Origin: Thermoanaerobaculia bacterium
Lineage (GTDB): Bacteria > Acidobacteriota > Thermoanaerobaculia > Multivoradales > JAHEKO01
Direction: 5' to 3'
Length of the DNA stretch: 64,000 bases
NCBI GenBank assembly: GCA_945787635.1
Contig: CALZIK010000003.1
Span: 1-64,000, forward strand
Below are positions 9,108 to 17,836 of the stretch, piece by piece. Both the position numbers and the translations under genes were made by a program. Each line of letters starts with the position of its first letter. Position 1 is the first letter of the stretch. A model generated the notes under the pieces. That model made no database searches and was not told the origin of the DNA. It was given only the letters and a program-made list of their open reading frames with translations.

Positions 9108-9959
9108 TTACGAGGGCCGCTCCCAGGTCTCGGCGCTTTCGTCAAAGGCCGGCAGCTCGACCTCGTGCCCAAGACGTGCCCGCACTCGGTACTCCCAAAG
9201 ACGGGCGTACTTCATGAACACGCCGGTGGCCTGGAGGCCGCAAATCGCCAGTCCATGCAGACCGTCGAGGATTCCGAGCTGGAGAATGTAGGTCCTGAAG
9301 AACCTCCACAGCGGTCGCCCGCCGATCTGAATAAAGCCCGCCTTTTTGCCCTCCCGGAACCCCTGGGCGGCGCCCCAGTCGGCGTAGTTCATCAGTTTCT
9401 GGAAGTACTGATCGAAGGTCCTGTAAGTGTAGTGCAGCAACGAGCTCTTGAGCGTTGGAACGTCGCCGTCGATGTCGAGATCGGCGTGAACCCGGCGATT
9501 CGGGTAGCGGCCGTGTGCACGGTCGAAGAGGCGGATCACCTTGTCGGTGGACCAGCCCGAGTGCTTGATCATCTTCTCGAGTACGACGTTCTTGCGTCGG
9601 ATGTAGTAGCCATAGGCGCGAGGTGGTACTGAGAGAATTCCTCTGATCTCTTCGGCCAGCTCCGGCGTGATGCGCTCGTCTGCGTCCAGGATTAAAACCC
9701 AGTCGTGGAGCACTCGATCGAGTGACCAGTTCTTCTGGGCCGCGGAGCCAAAGTACTCGCGCTGCAGCACTGTGATCGGATAGCTATTGGCGATCTCGAC
9801 CGTCCGATCCGTGGAGAAGGAGTCCACCACCAGGATCTCATCCGCCCAGAGAGCGGACTCGATGCAATCCCCGACGTTGACCTCTTCGTTGAAGGTCGTG
9901 ATGATGACCGAGAGTGGGCGGCATTCGCTCCGTTTTTCAGTGTGACTAGGGGTCCTCAT
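9108..9959 (-). CDS. LPS-core type family 2 glycosyltransferase
   Basis: 283 residues with the GT-A start LSVIITTFNEEVNVGDCIES, then VVDSFSTDRTVEIA and VLILDADERITPELAEEI (DAD metal site). This pattern, with a C-terminal YILQLGILDGLHGL, is that of WaaE/KdtX-like enzymes that add glucose or a related sugar to inner-core heptose. The ATG at 9959 lies inside the end of the ymdB-type gene (14-base overlap), so translation is probably coupled. Sugar specificity is inferred from family resemblance only. Confidence 0.8.
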   Translation of the reverse strand: MRTPSHTEKRSECRPLSVIITTFNEEVNVGDCIESALWADEILVVDSFSTDRTVEIANSYPITVLQREYFGSAAQKNWSLDRVLHDWVLILDADERITPELAEEIRGILSVPPRAYGYYIRRKNVVLEKMIKHSGWSTDKVIRLFDRAHGRYPNRRVHADLDIDGDVPTLKSSLLHYTYRTFDQYFQKLMNYADWGAAQGFREGKKAGFIQIGGRPLWRFFRTYILQLGILDGLHGLAICGLQATGVFMKYARLWEYRVRARLGHEVELPAFDESAETWERPS

Positions 9960-10734
9960 CTTTCACCATGATCCTCTCGATGTTCGACGCTCTACCGGAC
10001 GCCTCGTCCACGGTAATGACGCAACCGGCGAGCCGGACGTCTCGCTTTGCGACTTCGAACGGAAAAGGCGTCTGACGAAGGAACCGCTTGACCACCTTGT
10101 CGGCCTTCATGCCGATCACGGATTCATAGGGACCGGTCATGCCGGAGTCCGTTTGAAAAGCGGTTCCTCCCGGTAACACGCGCTCATCCGCGGTCGGCAC
10201 GTGGGTGTGGGTACCGATCACGGCGCTGACTCTGCCATCGAGATAGAAGGCCAGCGCTTGTTTCTCGCTTGTCGCCTCGGCATGAACATCGACGAGGACG
10301 ACCTTGACGTCATCGTCCAGCCCGGCCAGCAGCCGGTCGGCGGTCCGGAAAGGGCACTCGAGCGATTTCATGAACACCCGGCCCTCTAGGTTGATCGTCG
10401 CCACCTTGACGCCCGCGGCGGTCTCGCCCACATAGAGCCCCGAACCGGCGGCACCTTCGGGATAGTTGGCCGGTCGCAGAAGTCTATCCTCCGACTCCAG
10501 GAGGTCGACTACCTCTCGCTTGTCCCAGATGTGATTGCCGCTGGTGAAACAGTGGATCGGAAGCTCGGTCAATTCCTCGAAAACCGGGGAGGTCACTCCA
10601 AAACCGCCCGCCGAATTCTCCACGTTGACGACCACATAGTCGGCCTGATGCTGGTCGATCAGGCCAAGCAATCGGCGAGCGAGAATTCGCCGGCCGGGCT
10701 TGCCGACAACGTCGCCGATGAACAACAGCTTCAT
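9946..10734 (-). CDS. ymdB: YmdB-family metallophosphoesterase
   Basis: 262 residues, start [16 protein letters not shown], then [26 protein letters not shown] and [15 protein letters not shown]. These carry the Asp, Glu, Asn and His ligands of the TIGR00282 calcineurin-like family. Bacillus YmdB is a 2',3'-cyclic-nucleotide phosphodiesterase encoded next to RNase Y, and the same neighbourhood is kept here: its ATG overlaps the rny stop (ATGA). A role in RNA or cyclic-nucleotide turnover is likely but not shown by the sequence. Confidence 0.88.
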   Translation of the reverse strand: MKLLFIGDVVGKPGRRILARRLLGLIDQHQADYVVVNVENSAGGFGVTSPVFEELTELPIHCFTSGNHIWDKREVVDLLESEDRLLRPANYPEGAAGSGLYVGETAAGVKVATINLEGRVFMKSLECPFRTADRLLAGLDDDVKVVLVDVHAEATSEKQALAFYLDGRVSAVIGTHTHVPTADERVLPGGTAFQTDSGMTGPYESVIGMKADKVVKRFLRQTPFPFEVAKRDVRLAGCVITVDEASGRASNIERIMVKDEDP

Positions 10735-12287
10735 TTCGCGTACTCGATCGATCTCGTCTCCCGAATCACGGTAACCTTGATCTGGCCCGGATAGGTCAAC
10801 TCGGACTCGACCTTGCCGGCGATGTCTCGAGAAAGCCAGATGGCTTCATCGTCACTCAGCTTCTTGCTATCCACGATCACCCGCACTTCGCGACCGGCTT
10901 GAATCGCGTAGCTCTTCTGTACTCCCTTGAAGCCCGCCGCGAGCTCCTCGAGCGCCTCGAGGCGCTTGACGTAGGTTTCGAGGATCTCTCGACGGGCACC
11001 CGGCCGCGCGGCCGAAAGAGCGTCGGCTGCCGTCACCAGCACTGCCTCGACCGTTTCAGGATCGTAGTCACCATGGTGACAAGCCATGGCGTGAACCACG
11101 TCCTCCCGTTCGCCGTATTTGCGCAGCAGGTCGATGCCGATCTCGAGGTGGGTGCCCTCCATCTCGCGATCGACCGCCTTGCCGATGTCGTGCAGCAAGC
11201 CGCCCCTCTTGGCCACCTGGACGTTGGCCCTGAGCTCGGCCGCCATGGTTCCCGCTAGAAACGAGACTTCTTTGCTGTGCTGCAGGACATTCTGCCCGTA
11301 TGAGGTTCGATACCGAAGACGACCCAGAAGCTTGACCAGCTCGGGGTGCACATTGGCGAGATTGAGCTCGAGCAGAGCCGACTCGCCTTCCTGACGGATC
11401 TTCTGGTCGAACTCGGCCTTCACCTTCTCGACCACCTCCTCGATCCGAGCCGGGTGAATGCGTCCGTCGGCTACCAGTCGCTCGAGGGTGGTGCGCGCGA
11501 TCTCGCGGCGAAACGGATCAAAGCCCGAGACGATCACGGCTTCGGGCGTATCGTCGACGATCAAATCGACGCCTGTCGCGGCCTCGATCGCGCGGATGTT
11601 GCGGCCCTCTCGACCGATGATGCGCCCCTTCATCTCGTCGTTCGGAAGCATCACCACCGAGACCGTGGTCTCGGAAACGTAGTCCGAAGCCGCTCGCTGG
11701 ACCGCCATGCCGACGATTCGCTGAGCCTCGCGGGCAGCATTCTCCCTTGCTTCATCGTCGACTCTCTTGACCATGTGCGCGGCCTCCATCCGAGCGTCGC
11801 CGACCATGGCCTCCATGAGCTCGTCCTTGGCCTGCTGGGCGGTCAGCCCCGCGATCTGCTCGAGCTTTCCGCGCTGCACCGAAACCAGCTCCTCGAGCTC
11901 CTGATTCTTCTCCTCGAAAGCCGCCTCCAGACCGGAGAGCTTGCGGTCGCGTTTCGCATACGCCTTCTCGTTTTGCCGCAGCTCCTCACCGGCTCGAAGC
12001 AGCGAGTCCTCCTTCTGAAGCAGCCGCTTTTCGAGCTGCTCGAGCTCCTTGCGCTGCCTCCGGGAGGCCTTTTCGAACTCACCTCTCGCTTGCAGGAGCT
12101 TCTCGCGGGCGGCCAGCTCGGCCTCCTTGAGCTTGGCGTCCGCCTCCCGGCTCGCCGCCGCCAGGGTTTGATCGGCTTCCTTCTGCGCCTGAGCGGTGAT
12201 TCTGTCCGCGCCCCGGCGGATGAAAAACCACCACGCGACCAGAAGTGCGCCTGCCGCACCAATCGCGACTGCAATCTCGTTGAGCAT
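10731..12287 (-). CDS. rny: ribonuclease Y
   Basis: Membrane-anchored endoribonuclease that starts mRNA decay. 518 residues: an N-terminal helix (about 1-22), a long Lys/Glu-rich coiled coil (about 30-190), a KH domain around [23 protein letters not shown], and an HD domain with [10 protein letters not shown] and MACHHGDYD. Length and domain order match the family. It is the middle gene of zapA - candidate 6S RNA - rny - ymdB. A short GC stem (CCCCT/AGGGG) at 12293-12312 lies over the region just before the start codon and could affect ribosome access. Confidence 0.97.
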   Translation of the reverse strand: MLNEIAVAIGAAGALLVAWWFFIRRGADRITAQAQKEADQTLAAASREADAKLKEAELAAREKLLQARGEFEKASRRQRKELEQLEKRLLQKEDSLLRAGEELRQNEKAYAKRDRKLSGLEAAFEEKNQELEELVSVQRGKLEQIAGLTAQQAKDELMEAMVGDARMEAAHMVKRVDDEARENAAREAQRIVGMAVQRAASDYVSETTVSVVMLPNDEMKGRIIGREGRNIRAIEAATGVDLIVDDTPEAVIVSGFDPFRREIARTTLERLVADGRIHPARIEEVVEKVKAEFDQKIRQEGESALLELNLANVHPELVKLLGRLRYRTSYGQNVLQHSKEVSFLAGTMAAELRANVQVAKRGGLLHDIGKAVDREMEGTHLEIGIDLLRKYGEREDVVHAMACHHGDYDPETVEAVLVTAADALSAARPGARREILETYVKRLEALEELAAGFKGVQKSYAIQAGREVRVIVDSKKLSDDEAIWLSRDIAGKVESELTYPGQIKVTVIRETRSIEYAK

Positions 12288-12356
12288 TTCGACCCCCTAT
12301 TTCCAAAGAGGGGCCGGGTCGATAGAGAGAAACTTCGCTTGATCTGGAGGATACGA

Positions 12357-12544
12357 GCACCCCCCGCGAAGCCGTGTGGGCGGATATTTAGAACCTGATC
12401 TTGACCAGGTGGGTGTCCGCTTCTCGAGCCATTAGCGTCCCCGTCAAAGCGGGGCTGGCACAAGCCACGAGAATGAAAGACTCCCGAAATATAGGAGTTG
12501 GTTCTACAACTGCCTTACCCATCACGAACCTCACAGGGGGTGCC
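12357..12544 (-). ncRNA. ssrS: candidate 6S RNA between zapA and rny
   Basis: The 310-base gap between zapA and rny has no ORF but has an RNA-like plan. On the minus strand GCACCCCC (12536-12543) can pair with GGGGGTGC (12357-12364). This encloses about 187 nucleotides, close to the usual 6S length of about 180-190. Internal hairpins include CCCGCTTTGACGGG and CCTGGTCAAGATCAGG. In many bacteria ssrS lies directly downstream of zapA in the same direction, as here. 6S RNA mimics an open promoter and binds sigma70 RNA polymerase. The call rests on position, size and the closing stem. The diagnostic central bubble was not proven. Confidence 0.5.
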
Positions 12545-12597
12545 AAGCTCAGTCATCAAATTCATCATGTGGCGAAACCGACCCTACCCAAAGCAAG

Positions 12598-12894
12598 TCA
12601 ACTCTCCAGAGCTTTTTCCAATTTCTCCGTCAGTACCGCCACTCTCTCCTGGATATCTACCCGTTCCCCTTCCTGCTGCTTCCCACGCCGATACAGTTCA
12701 TCGGCAATGTTGAGCGCCGCCAGAATCGCAATCTTGGCCGTATCCACGGTCGTGACCTGCTGAGCGACTTCGCGCATCCGCTGGTCCACCAAGGTAGCCA
12801 CCTCCTGGAGGTGCTCCGGGTTATCCTCGCCCCGGACATGGTACACGGTCCCAAAGATCTCCACGTCTGTCGTTGTGGTGGTTTTCGTTGCCAT
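12598..12894 (-). CDS. zapA: cell division protein ZapA
   Basis: A 98-residue protein starting after a Thr-rich leader, with VEIFGTVYHVRGEDNPEHLQ then a helix LVDQRMREVAQQ, AILAALNIADELYR, and a C-terminal coiled coil. This is the ZapA pattern: a small beta-helix head that binds FtsZ and a coiled-coil tail for tetramers. It promotes Z-ring bundling at midcell. First gene of the group with the candidate 6S RNA, rny and ymdB. Confidence 0.88.
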   Translation of the reverse strand: MATKTTTTTDVEIFGTVYHVRGEDNPEHLQEVATLVDQRMREVAQQVTTVDTAKIAILAALNIADELYRRGKQQEGERVDIQERVAVLTEKLEKALES

Positions 12895-12950
12895 GTTCCA
12901 TCCCGGGAAAGACCTCGTCTCGACGCCGAAAAAGCGGCAGCGAGATGAGC

Positions 12951-12962
12951 TTTGACGTCAAA
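12951..12962. promoter_or_regulatory. perfect 12-base palindrome upstream of zapA
   Basis: TTTGACGTCAAA, a perfect palindrome, lies about 57 bases before the zapA start. On the minus strand it directly follows TATAGT, which could be a -10 box, although no good -35 is visible. It may be an operator for the zapA/6S/rny group. No regulator is assigned. Confidence 0.35.
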
Positions 12963-13044
12963 ACTATAGCACAGGCCCGGTGGCCGGATTCCGGCCGCTC
13001 AGCTCCGAATCGCCGTCCGAAGGCGACCCGCTCGGGCCTCCCAC

Positions 13045-13545
13045 TCAGTCTCCGTCAGCCGATTCGTGCAGCCTTCGGTAGCCGCGATTCCAATAGACGA
13101 GGGGCGTTTCGTCGGCCCTCTCGACCTTCGAAGCCTGCACCTCCCCCACGTAGATCGTATGACTCCCAGCCTTGCTGCGCGAATGAATCGTGCAGTCCAT
13201 CCACGCCAGCGCCGACTCCAGCACCGGAGCGCCGGTCTTGGCGGTCGTCCAGTCCCCGACCGCGAACCGATCCTCGTCCTTGACCCAGGCGAAGCGGTTC
13301 GAGAGCTCGATCTGATCGTGAGCCAGAATGTTGACGGCAAACGACGCGCCCTCTTCCTCGAGCAGCGCGTAGGCCCGATGACGGTGATCGACCATCACCA
13401 GAAGCAAGGGTGGGTCCGGCGAGACCGAGGCGAAAGCGGACACGGTCAAGCCGTGGCGCGTCTCGCCCGAGCGAACCGTCACGATGGTTACGCCAGAAGG
13501 AAAATGGCGGAGGGCATCACGAAACTCTTCGGAGCTGACTGTCAC
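13045..13545 (-). CDS. flavin reductase domain protein (FMN-binding split barrel)
   Basis: About 166 residues from GTG 13545, chosen because GAGG lies eight bases upstream and the domain starts at once; the frame is open much further upstream. FRDALRHFPSGVTIVTV, HGLTVSAFASVSPDPPLLLVMVD and FAVNILAHDQIELSNRFA are the signature of HpaC/FRP-like flavin reductases. They reduce FMN or FAD with NAD(P)H for a partner monooxygenase. No monooxygenase is next to it, so the partner is unknown. Upstream of zapA on the same strand, with about 150 bases between. Confidence 0.82.
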   Translation of the reverse strand: MTVSSEEFRDALRHFPSGVTIVTVRSGETRHGLTVSAFASVSPDPPLLLVMVDHRHRAYALLEEEGASFAVNILAHDQIELSNRFAWVKDEDRFAVGDWTTAKTGAPVLESALAWMDCTIHSRSKAGSHTIYVGEVQASKVERADETPLVYWNRGYRRLHESADGD

Positions 13546-13671
13546 TTGAGAATCCTCATCACCGAACCAGCGGTCCCGTCGGGACCGGTTGTTTTTCGAG
13601 CGGCCGGAGCTTAACAGCCCGAAAGGGCATGCGAGCACCAGAACCGGAACTCCAACCGCGTCTTTACTTGC

Positions 13672-14118
13672 ATGTGGCGCCAAACTCCAGAATCCGTTAC
13701 CGCGATACCGCTCCGACCCAGGTACGGCTCCAGCCCCGTTCGGCCTCCTCGCGACGAGCGTCGTGGGGACGAGCGCCAGGAGGTTCAGGGCACGATCTCG
13801 ATCGCCCCCGGCCACGAGGCGGCGCTGCTCAACGTCAGCGCCGGCGGCTTCGCCGTCGAGTCCGGCGAAAGTGTGCGGATCGGCGCCTTGTACCGGCTGC
13901 GGTGGTGGACCGCCGGAAGCTTGCGCCCGGTCTCGGCGGTCGCTCGGTGGAGCCGGCTAGCGGGCACCGAGAAACGCGGCGACGGCGACGTTGTCCCCCG
14001 CTTTCGAACCGGATTCGAGTTTGAGCAGCTCGCGACCGTCAAGCGGGCGTCAGCTGCGCCATGTCCGAGTCTCCCATCTCGAGCCCGCCCGGAAAGTATT
14101 CCAGCCAACGATTCGTGA
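13672..14118 (+). CDS. PilZ domain protein
   Basis: A 148-residue protein. RRGDERQEVQG (about residues 30-40) and LLNVSAGGFAVE (about residues 52-63) fit the RxxxR and (D/N)xSxxG motifs that bind cyclic di-GMP. VPRFRTGFEFEQL closes the domain at about residue 120. It is likely a small cyclic di-GMP receptor or adaptor. The last 80 bases overlap, tail to tail, the end of the UbiD gene. The start codon is uncertain because no strong ribosome site is seen. Confidence 0.6.
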   Translation: MWRQTPESVTAIPLRPRYGSSPVRPPRDERRGDERQEVQGTISIAPGHEAALLNVSAGGFAVESGESVRIGALYRLRWWTAGSLRPVSAVARWSRLAGTEKRGDGDVVPRFRTGFEFEQLATVKRASAAPCPSLPSRARPESIPANDS

Positions 14119-15856
14119 CTCGCTTGGCGATCTCGTCGGAGCAGAAGAGCTCGTCCGGAAAACCGGCCTTGGCTCTCGCGTCGATCACGATCGGCACTTG
14201 ATAGCTCAGGTGGTTTCGCACCACCTCGACTCCACTCGCATAGATGTCGGCAGCGGGCTCGAAACGCGTGAACGTCGTCCACAGGAAGTTGATCGAGCTG
14301 GCGACGGCGCGCTCCGGCTCTTCGGTGAGAACAACCAAGGGCCATTCGGCGAAGCCGGCGTGCCCGGCGACCCGGCGGGGAAGCTCCGGATCGTCTCGCT
14401 TGGCGGCGCCACCGACCACCAGGCAACCGCGACAAAAGGGCCTGGCAAAGGTGACACCCGAGGGCACTTCGGCAGCCGTGAGCTCCTCCGGGAGATGCCG
14501 CACCGGGTCCCCCAGACCCAGCCAGATTCCCTTCGAGCCCCGATTCACGACCGGGCCGGTGTAGTCGAGCGTATCCATCGAAAGGTTCGAAAACACGAAG
14601 AGGTCGGTTTCGACTCGGGTCCGCTCGAGGACGTGCTCGAGAGTCGCCTTGAAGTCGCGAAGATCCACGGTCCGGTCGGTGACCAGGAGGAATTTGGTCA
14701 GCGACAGCTGCCCTTCTCCGAGAATCCGAAAGGCGCTCGACATCGCCTCCCGCGCGTAGCGCTCACGAACGACCGCAGCTGCCAGCGAGTGATACCCGGT
14801 CTCGCCATACGACCAGAGATCGCGCACGCCGGGCATGACCAGCGGAAACAGCGGTGACAACAGCTCCTGCAGAAGGTCGCCGATGTAGAAATCCTCCTGG
14901 CGAGGCTTGCCCACCACCGTCGCCGGGTAGACCGCGTCCTTGCGGTGCGCCAGGTGCTCGACCTCGAAGACCGGATAGTCGTGCTCGAGAGAGTAGTAGC
15001 CGTAGTGGTCGCCGAACGGCCCCTCGGAGCGGCGCACCCTGGGCGGCACTATCCCGATCAGCGCGAACTCGGCCTCGGCGAGCAGCGGCAGCGGCCCGGG
15101 GCCGTCGCAAAGCGACAGCTTGCAGCCTTGAATCAGTGATGCGAGCATCAACTCGGGCACGTTCTCGGGCAACGGCGCAATCGCCGCGAGCATCGCCGCC
15201 GGCGGACCGCCGAGAAAGACATTCACCGGCAGCGGCTGATTGCGCTCTTCGGCCACCGCGTAGTGATAACCACCGCCTTTTCCGATCTGCCAGTGCATCC
15301 CGGTGGCGCGCGGTTCGTGGACCTGGAGCCGGTACATTCCGAGGTTGTGGCCCTTGCCCTCCGGGTGCTCGGTGTAGACCAGAGGCAGGGTGACGAACGG
15401 CCCGCCGTCTTCGGGCCAGGTGGTCAGGACCGGCAGCTCGCCCAGATCCACATTCGCGGTGACGTGGTCGAGCACCGGGCCACGAGAGCTTCGTCGGGCA
15501 CCGACCTTCAGCAGGCCGCCGAGCACCGAGCGGTGACGCCAGAGCGTTCCCGCCGAAGGCGGCAGGAGGGTCTCCGCCATCCGAACCGCTCCCTCGATCA
15601 GGCGAAAGGGATGCCGGCCGAAGGCCATCTGCGCCCGGCGAGCGCTGCCGAAGAGATTGGTCACGCAGGGAAACCTCGAGCCTCGAACCCGGCGAAACAG
15701 GAGAGCCGGGCCCTCGACCGCGATGACCCGCCGGTGGATCTCGGCGATCTCGAGCCGAGGATCGACTTCCGCGTCCACCTCCACCAACTCGCCCTCCCGA
15801 CGCAGAGCATCGAGGAAGCTGCGCAGGTTCCTGAAGGTGTCTATTCGTGGAGCCAT
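14039..15856 (-). CDS. UbiD-family (prenylated FMN) decarboxylase
   Basis: 605 residues, within the usual 480-610. NLRSFLDALRREGELVEVDAEVDP opens the family. NLGMYRLQVHEPRATGMHWQ and FGDHYGYYSLEHDYPVFEVEH contain the cofactor-binding and Glu-Arg-Glu region of UbiD enzymes. They decarboxylate aromatic or unsaturated acids with prenylated FMN, often in quinone biosynthesis. It is the last gene of the isoprenoid/hopanoid block, 46 bases after squalene synthase, so a quinone ring carboxylate is a plausible substrate. No UbiX (prFMN maker) is in the window. Confidence 0.85.
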   Translation of the reverse strand: MAPRIDTFRNLRSFLDALRREGELVEVDAEVDPRLEIAEIHRRVIAVEGPALLFRRVRGSRFPCVTNLFGSARRAQMAFGRHPFRLIEGAVRMAETLLPPSAGTLWRHRSVLGGLLKVGARRSSRGPVLDHVTANVDLGELPVLTTWPEDGGPFVTLPLVYTEHPEGKGHNLGMYRLQVHEPRATGMHWQIGKGGGYHYAVAEERNQPLPVNVFLGGPPAAMLAAIAPLPENVPELMLASLIQGCKLSLCDGPGPLPLLAEAEFALIGIVPPRVRRSEGPFGDHYGYYSLEHDYPVFEVEHLAHRKDAVYPATVVGKPRQEDFYIGDLLQELLSPLFPLVMPGVRDLWSYGETGYHSLAAAVVRERYAREAMSSAFRILGEGQLSLTKFLLVTDRTVDLRDFKATLEHVLERTRVETDLFVFSNLSMDTLDYTGPVVNRGSKGIWLGLGDPVRHLPEELTAAEVPSGVTFARPFCRGCLVVGGAAKRDDPELPRRVAGHAGFAEWPLVVLTEEPERAVASSINFLWTTFTRFEPAADIYASGVEVVRNHLSYQVPIVIDARAKAGFPDELFCSDEIAKRVTNRWLEYFPGGLEMGDSDMAQLTPA

Positions 15857-15902
15857 GGCAACGGATCAACCGACTCGGCGAGCCCGACCGGTAAATCGGG
15901 CC

Positions 15903-16919
15903 TCAATCCTCGGACCCGCGATCCATCGGATCTTCGTCCGAGCGGCGCAGGCGCTTACGGGCTTCGAGCACCGGTCGCCCCTTGGCAATCGCCCGGTGGA
16001 CCGCGGAATAGAGAGCGTAGACTTCAACCCGGGTGATCTTCGAGCCCGGCCCTTTCTTCTCGACACGGTCTAGCGTTGCCCACGCCAGCTCCACCGGCAG
16101 GGCGGTGAAGGCGACGACTCCCGCCTGAGCCCCCGCCCGCTGCAGCTCGCGCGAATACTCGGTGGCCGCCTGCAGGTCTGTCCGCGCCAGCGCGAACACT
16201 TCGCCCCGATTGACTGTGGACGGTAGGAAGTTTCTTCCTTCCACCTCGTCCGACGCGCTGTCTTTGAGAATGTTGACCAGCTGAAGGCCCTCGCCGAACG
16301 CGGAAGCTCGCTCGCGCAGATAGCTCGCCGAGGCCGCCAGCCGGTCGCCGCTCAGCAAGAACAGCTCGGTGAGCATTTCGCCGACGATCCCGGCGACCGC
16401 ATAGCAGTACGCGCGCAGATCGTCGAGGTCTCTCAGGCGCAGGACTCCGCCGCCGTCCGTCTGGGTCACGAACTCCGCCATGAGCTGGGTGGTGCGACGA
16501 GTGTGATCGATGATCACCGCGCGAGCGGCCCCGGTCTGCTCGAGAAGCGCCGCAAAAACCAGCGGTGTCTCGTCCAGAAGCTCGACATACCCGGCGTGAT
16601 CGCTGGGCGGCTCGAGCAACCAACCTTGGGCGCAAGCGGAAGCCCGTTCTACCGAAGGCTCGGCGAGCAGGAGGTCGAACTCTTCGAGTGCTGCGATGCG
16701 GCGAGGGCGGTCCCACAAGACGCTGGCGTCTTCAAACGTGTCCGCGATGCGAAACAGAAGATAGGCGATGGTCACCGCCCGTTGGGTCGGCTGCGGCAAC
16801 TGCGGAATCGCGAGTGCGAAGGTTCTGCTGGTCTTGACCAGCAGATCGTGGAGGCGCTCGTCCCGGGCGTCCCTCTGCGAGCCCGGGCTCGCAGTTCTGG
16901 CTGCATCCTGCTTCATCAT
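15903..16919 (-). CDS. squalene synthase (phytoene/squalene synthase family)
   Basis: 338 residues. KTSRTFALAIPQLPQPTQRAV, IADTFED (first Asp-rich site, residues 58-64), YCYAVAGIVGEMLTELF, and LQLVNILKDSASDEVEGRNFLP (second Asp-rich site, about 216-224) match single-enzyme squalene synthases of the eukaryote and Methylococcus kind. That is closer than the separate HpnC and HpnD enzymes. It would condense two farnesyl diphosphates to squalene with NADPH for the cyclase encoded upstream in the same block. No HpnE-type desaturase is seen, which fits a one-enzyme route. Starts about 95 bases after isopentenyl phosphate kinase. Confidence 0.85.
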   Translation of the reverse strand: MMKQDAARTASPGSQRDARDERLHDLLVKTSRTFALAIPQLPQPTQRAVTIAYLLFRIADTFEDASVLWDRPRRIAALEEFDLLLAEPSVERASACAQGWLLEPPSDHAGYVELLDETPLVFAALLEQTGAARAVIIDHTRRTTQLMAEFVTQTDGGGVLRLRDLDDLRAYCYAVAGIVGEMLTELFLLSGDRLAASASYLRERASAFGEGLQLVNILKDSASDEVEGRNFLPSTVNRGEVFALARTDLQAATEYSRELQRAGAQAGVVAFTALPVELAWATLDRVEKKGPGSKITRVEVYALYSAVHRAIAKGRPVLEARKRLRRSDEDPMDRGSED

Positions 16920-17014
16920 CCCTGGCTGTCGATCCTAACGGACGCCGGCGATTCCTCTGAACCGGGGCGTCCAGCGCCGGCCCGATATTCTCGCGCGCAG
17001 GCGCGATTCGGGCA

Positions 17015-17836
17015 TCACCTGCCCGCGCGCACTCGGGTTCCCGAGGTGGCCCCACCGAGTGCGCCGGAAAGCACGCCTTGCGACCGACCGTCGAGAATCC
17101 ACGAAGACACTCCCCAGCCGGCCAACTCGAGCGCCGTTTCCAGGCGATGCCTCATGCCACCCGTGACGTCTCGAACGCCCTCGCCGGCGTCTCCCGCCCG
17201 AAGCGTCGAGAGGACCTGACGGGCGTTTTCACACCGTATCTCTCGAATCGGCTGGCCGGATTCGTCCAGAACGCCGTCCGTGGCGCCCAGCCAGTAGGCG
17301 CCGCGGATCTTCCAGCCACCCGCCAGCAGAGGCGGAACTATCGAGAGGAAAACGCTCTCGGTCGAAACGATTCGGGCGCGACGATCGCCGTCCAGAACCA
17401 CATCGCCGTAGGTAACCGGCGTGAGGCCCGCGTCGAGAGCCGTCAGCACGGGCGCCGCCGCGATCCGATCGAGCCGGCCGCCTCTCGAGGTCATGAAGCT
17501 ACCCGGCGCCAGGGAAAACGGTGTCATCCCGGCTTCGAGAAGGGCCGCGATGACCTCGCGATGGAGACGGGCTGCGGCGTCCTGCGTCCGCGCCACGGTG
17601 TCGAGCGCGGGGCGGTCCCCGTCGGCCGAGCTCCAGTCGCCCTCGGCTGCCGCCGCGTGGCCGAACGAGCCGCTGCCGTGCCCGAGCACGACCATGATCC
17701 CGGGAAGCGAAGTGATCGCGTGCAACTCGGCCGCGAGGCGCCGCACGACTTCTGATCGGACCGCCTCTGAGCTCGCCTTGTCGGTGATCAGGCTGCCGCC
17801 GAGCTTGACCAGGGCGAGCTGAGCGCGCGCGCTCAC
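17015..17836 (-). CDS. isopentenyl phosphate kinase
   Basis: Phosphorylates isopentenyl phosphate to IPP with ATP. From GTG 17836 (273 residues) the protein starts SARAQLALVKLGGSLITDK and has GHGSGSFGH at 52-60. His60 is where the family's catalytic His lies, and VSTESVFLSIVPPLLAGG follows. The GTG overlaps the decarboxylase stop as GTGA, so translation is coupled. The open frame extends upstream, but the shorter start fits the family length of about 250-270. In the alternative mevalonate route this enzyme follows a phosphomevalonate decarboxylase, as the gene order here suggests. Confidence 0.9.
   Translation of the reverse strand: MSARAQLALVKLGGSLITDKASSEAVRSEVVRRLAAELHAITSLPGIMVVLGHGSGSFGHAAAAEGDWSSADGDRPALDTVARTQDAAARLHREVIAALLEAGMTPFSLAPGSFMTSRGGRLDRIAAAPVLTALDAGLTPVTYGDVVLDGDRRARIVSTESVFLSIVPPLLAGGWKIRGAYWLGATDGVLDESGQPIREIRCENARQVLSTLRAGDAGEGVRDVTGGMRHRLETALELAGWGVSSWILDGRSQGVLSGALGGATSGTRVRAGR

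Noticed and set aside
12293-12312. Stem CCCCT/AGGGG just before the rny start as a riboswitch
   Set aside because: Five pairs only. It may affect ribosome access but there is no sign of a ligand-binding RNA.
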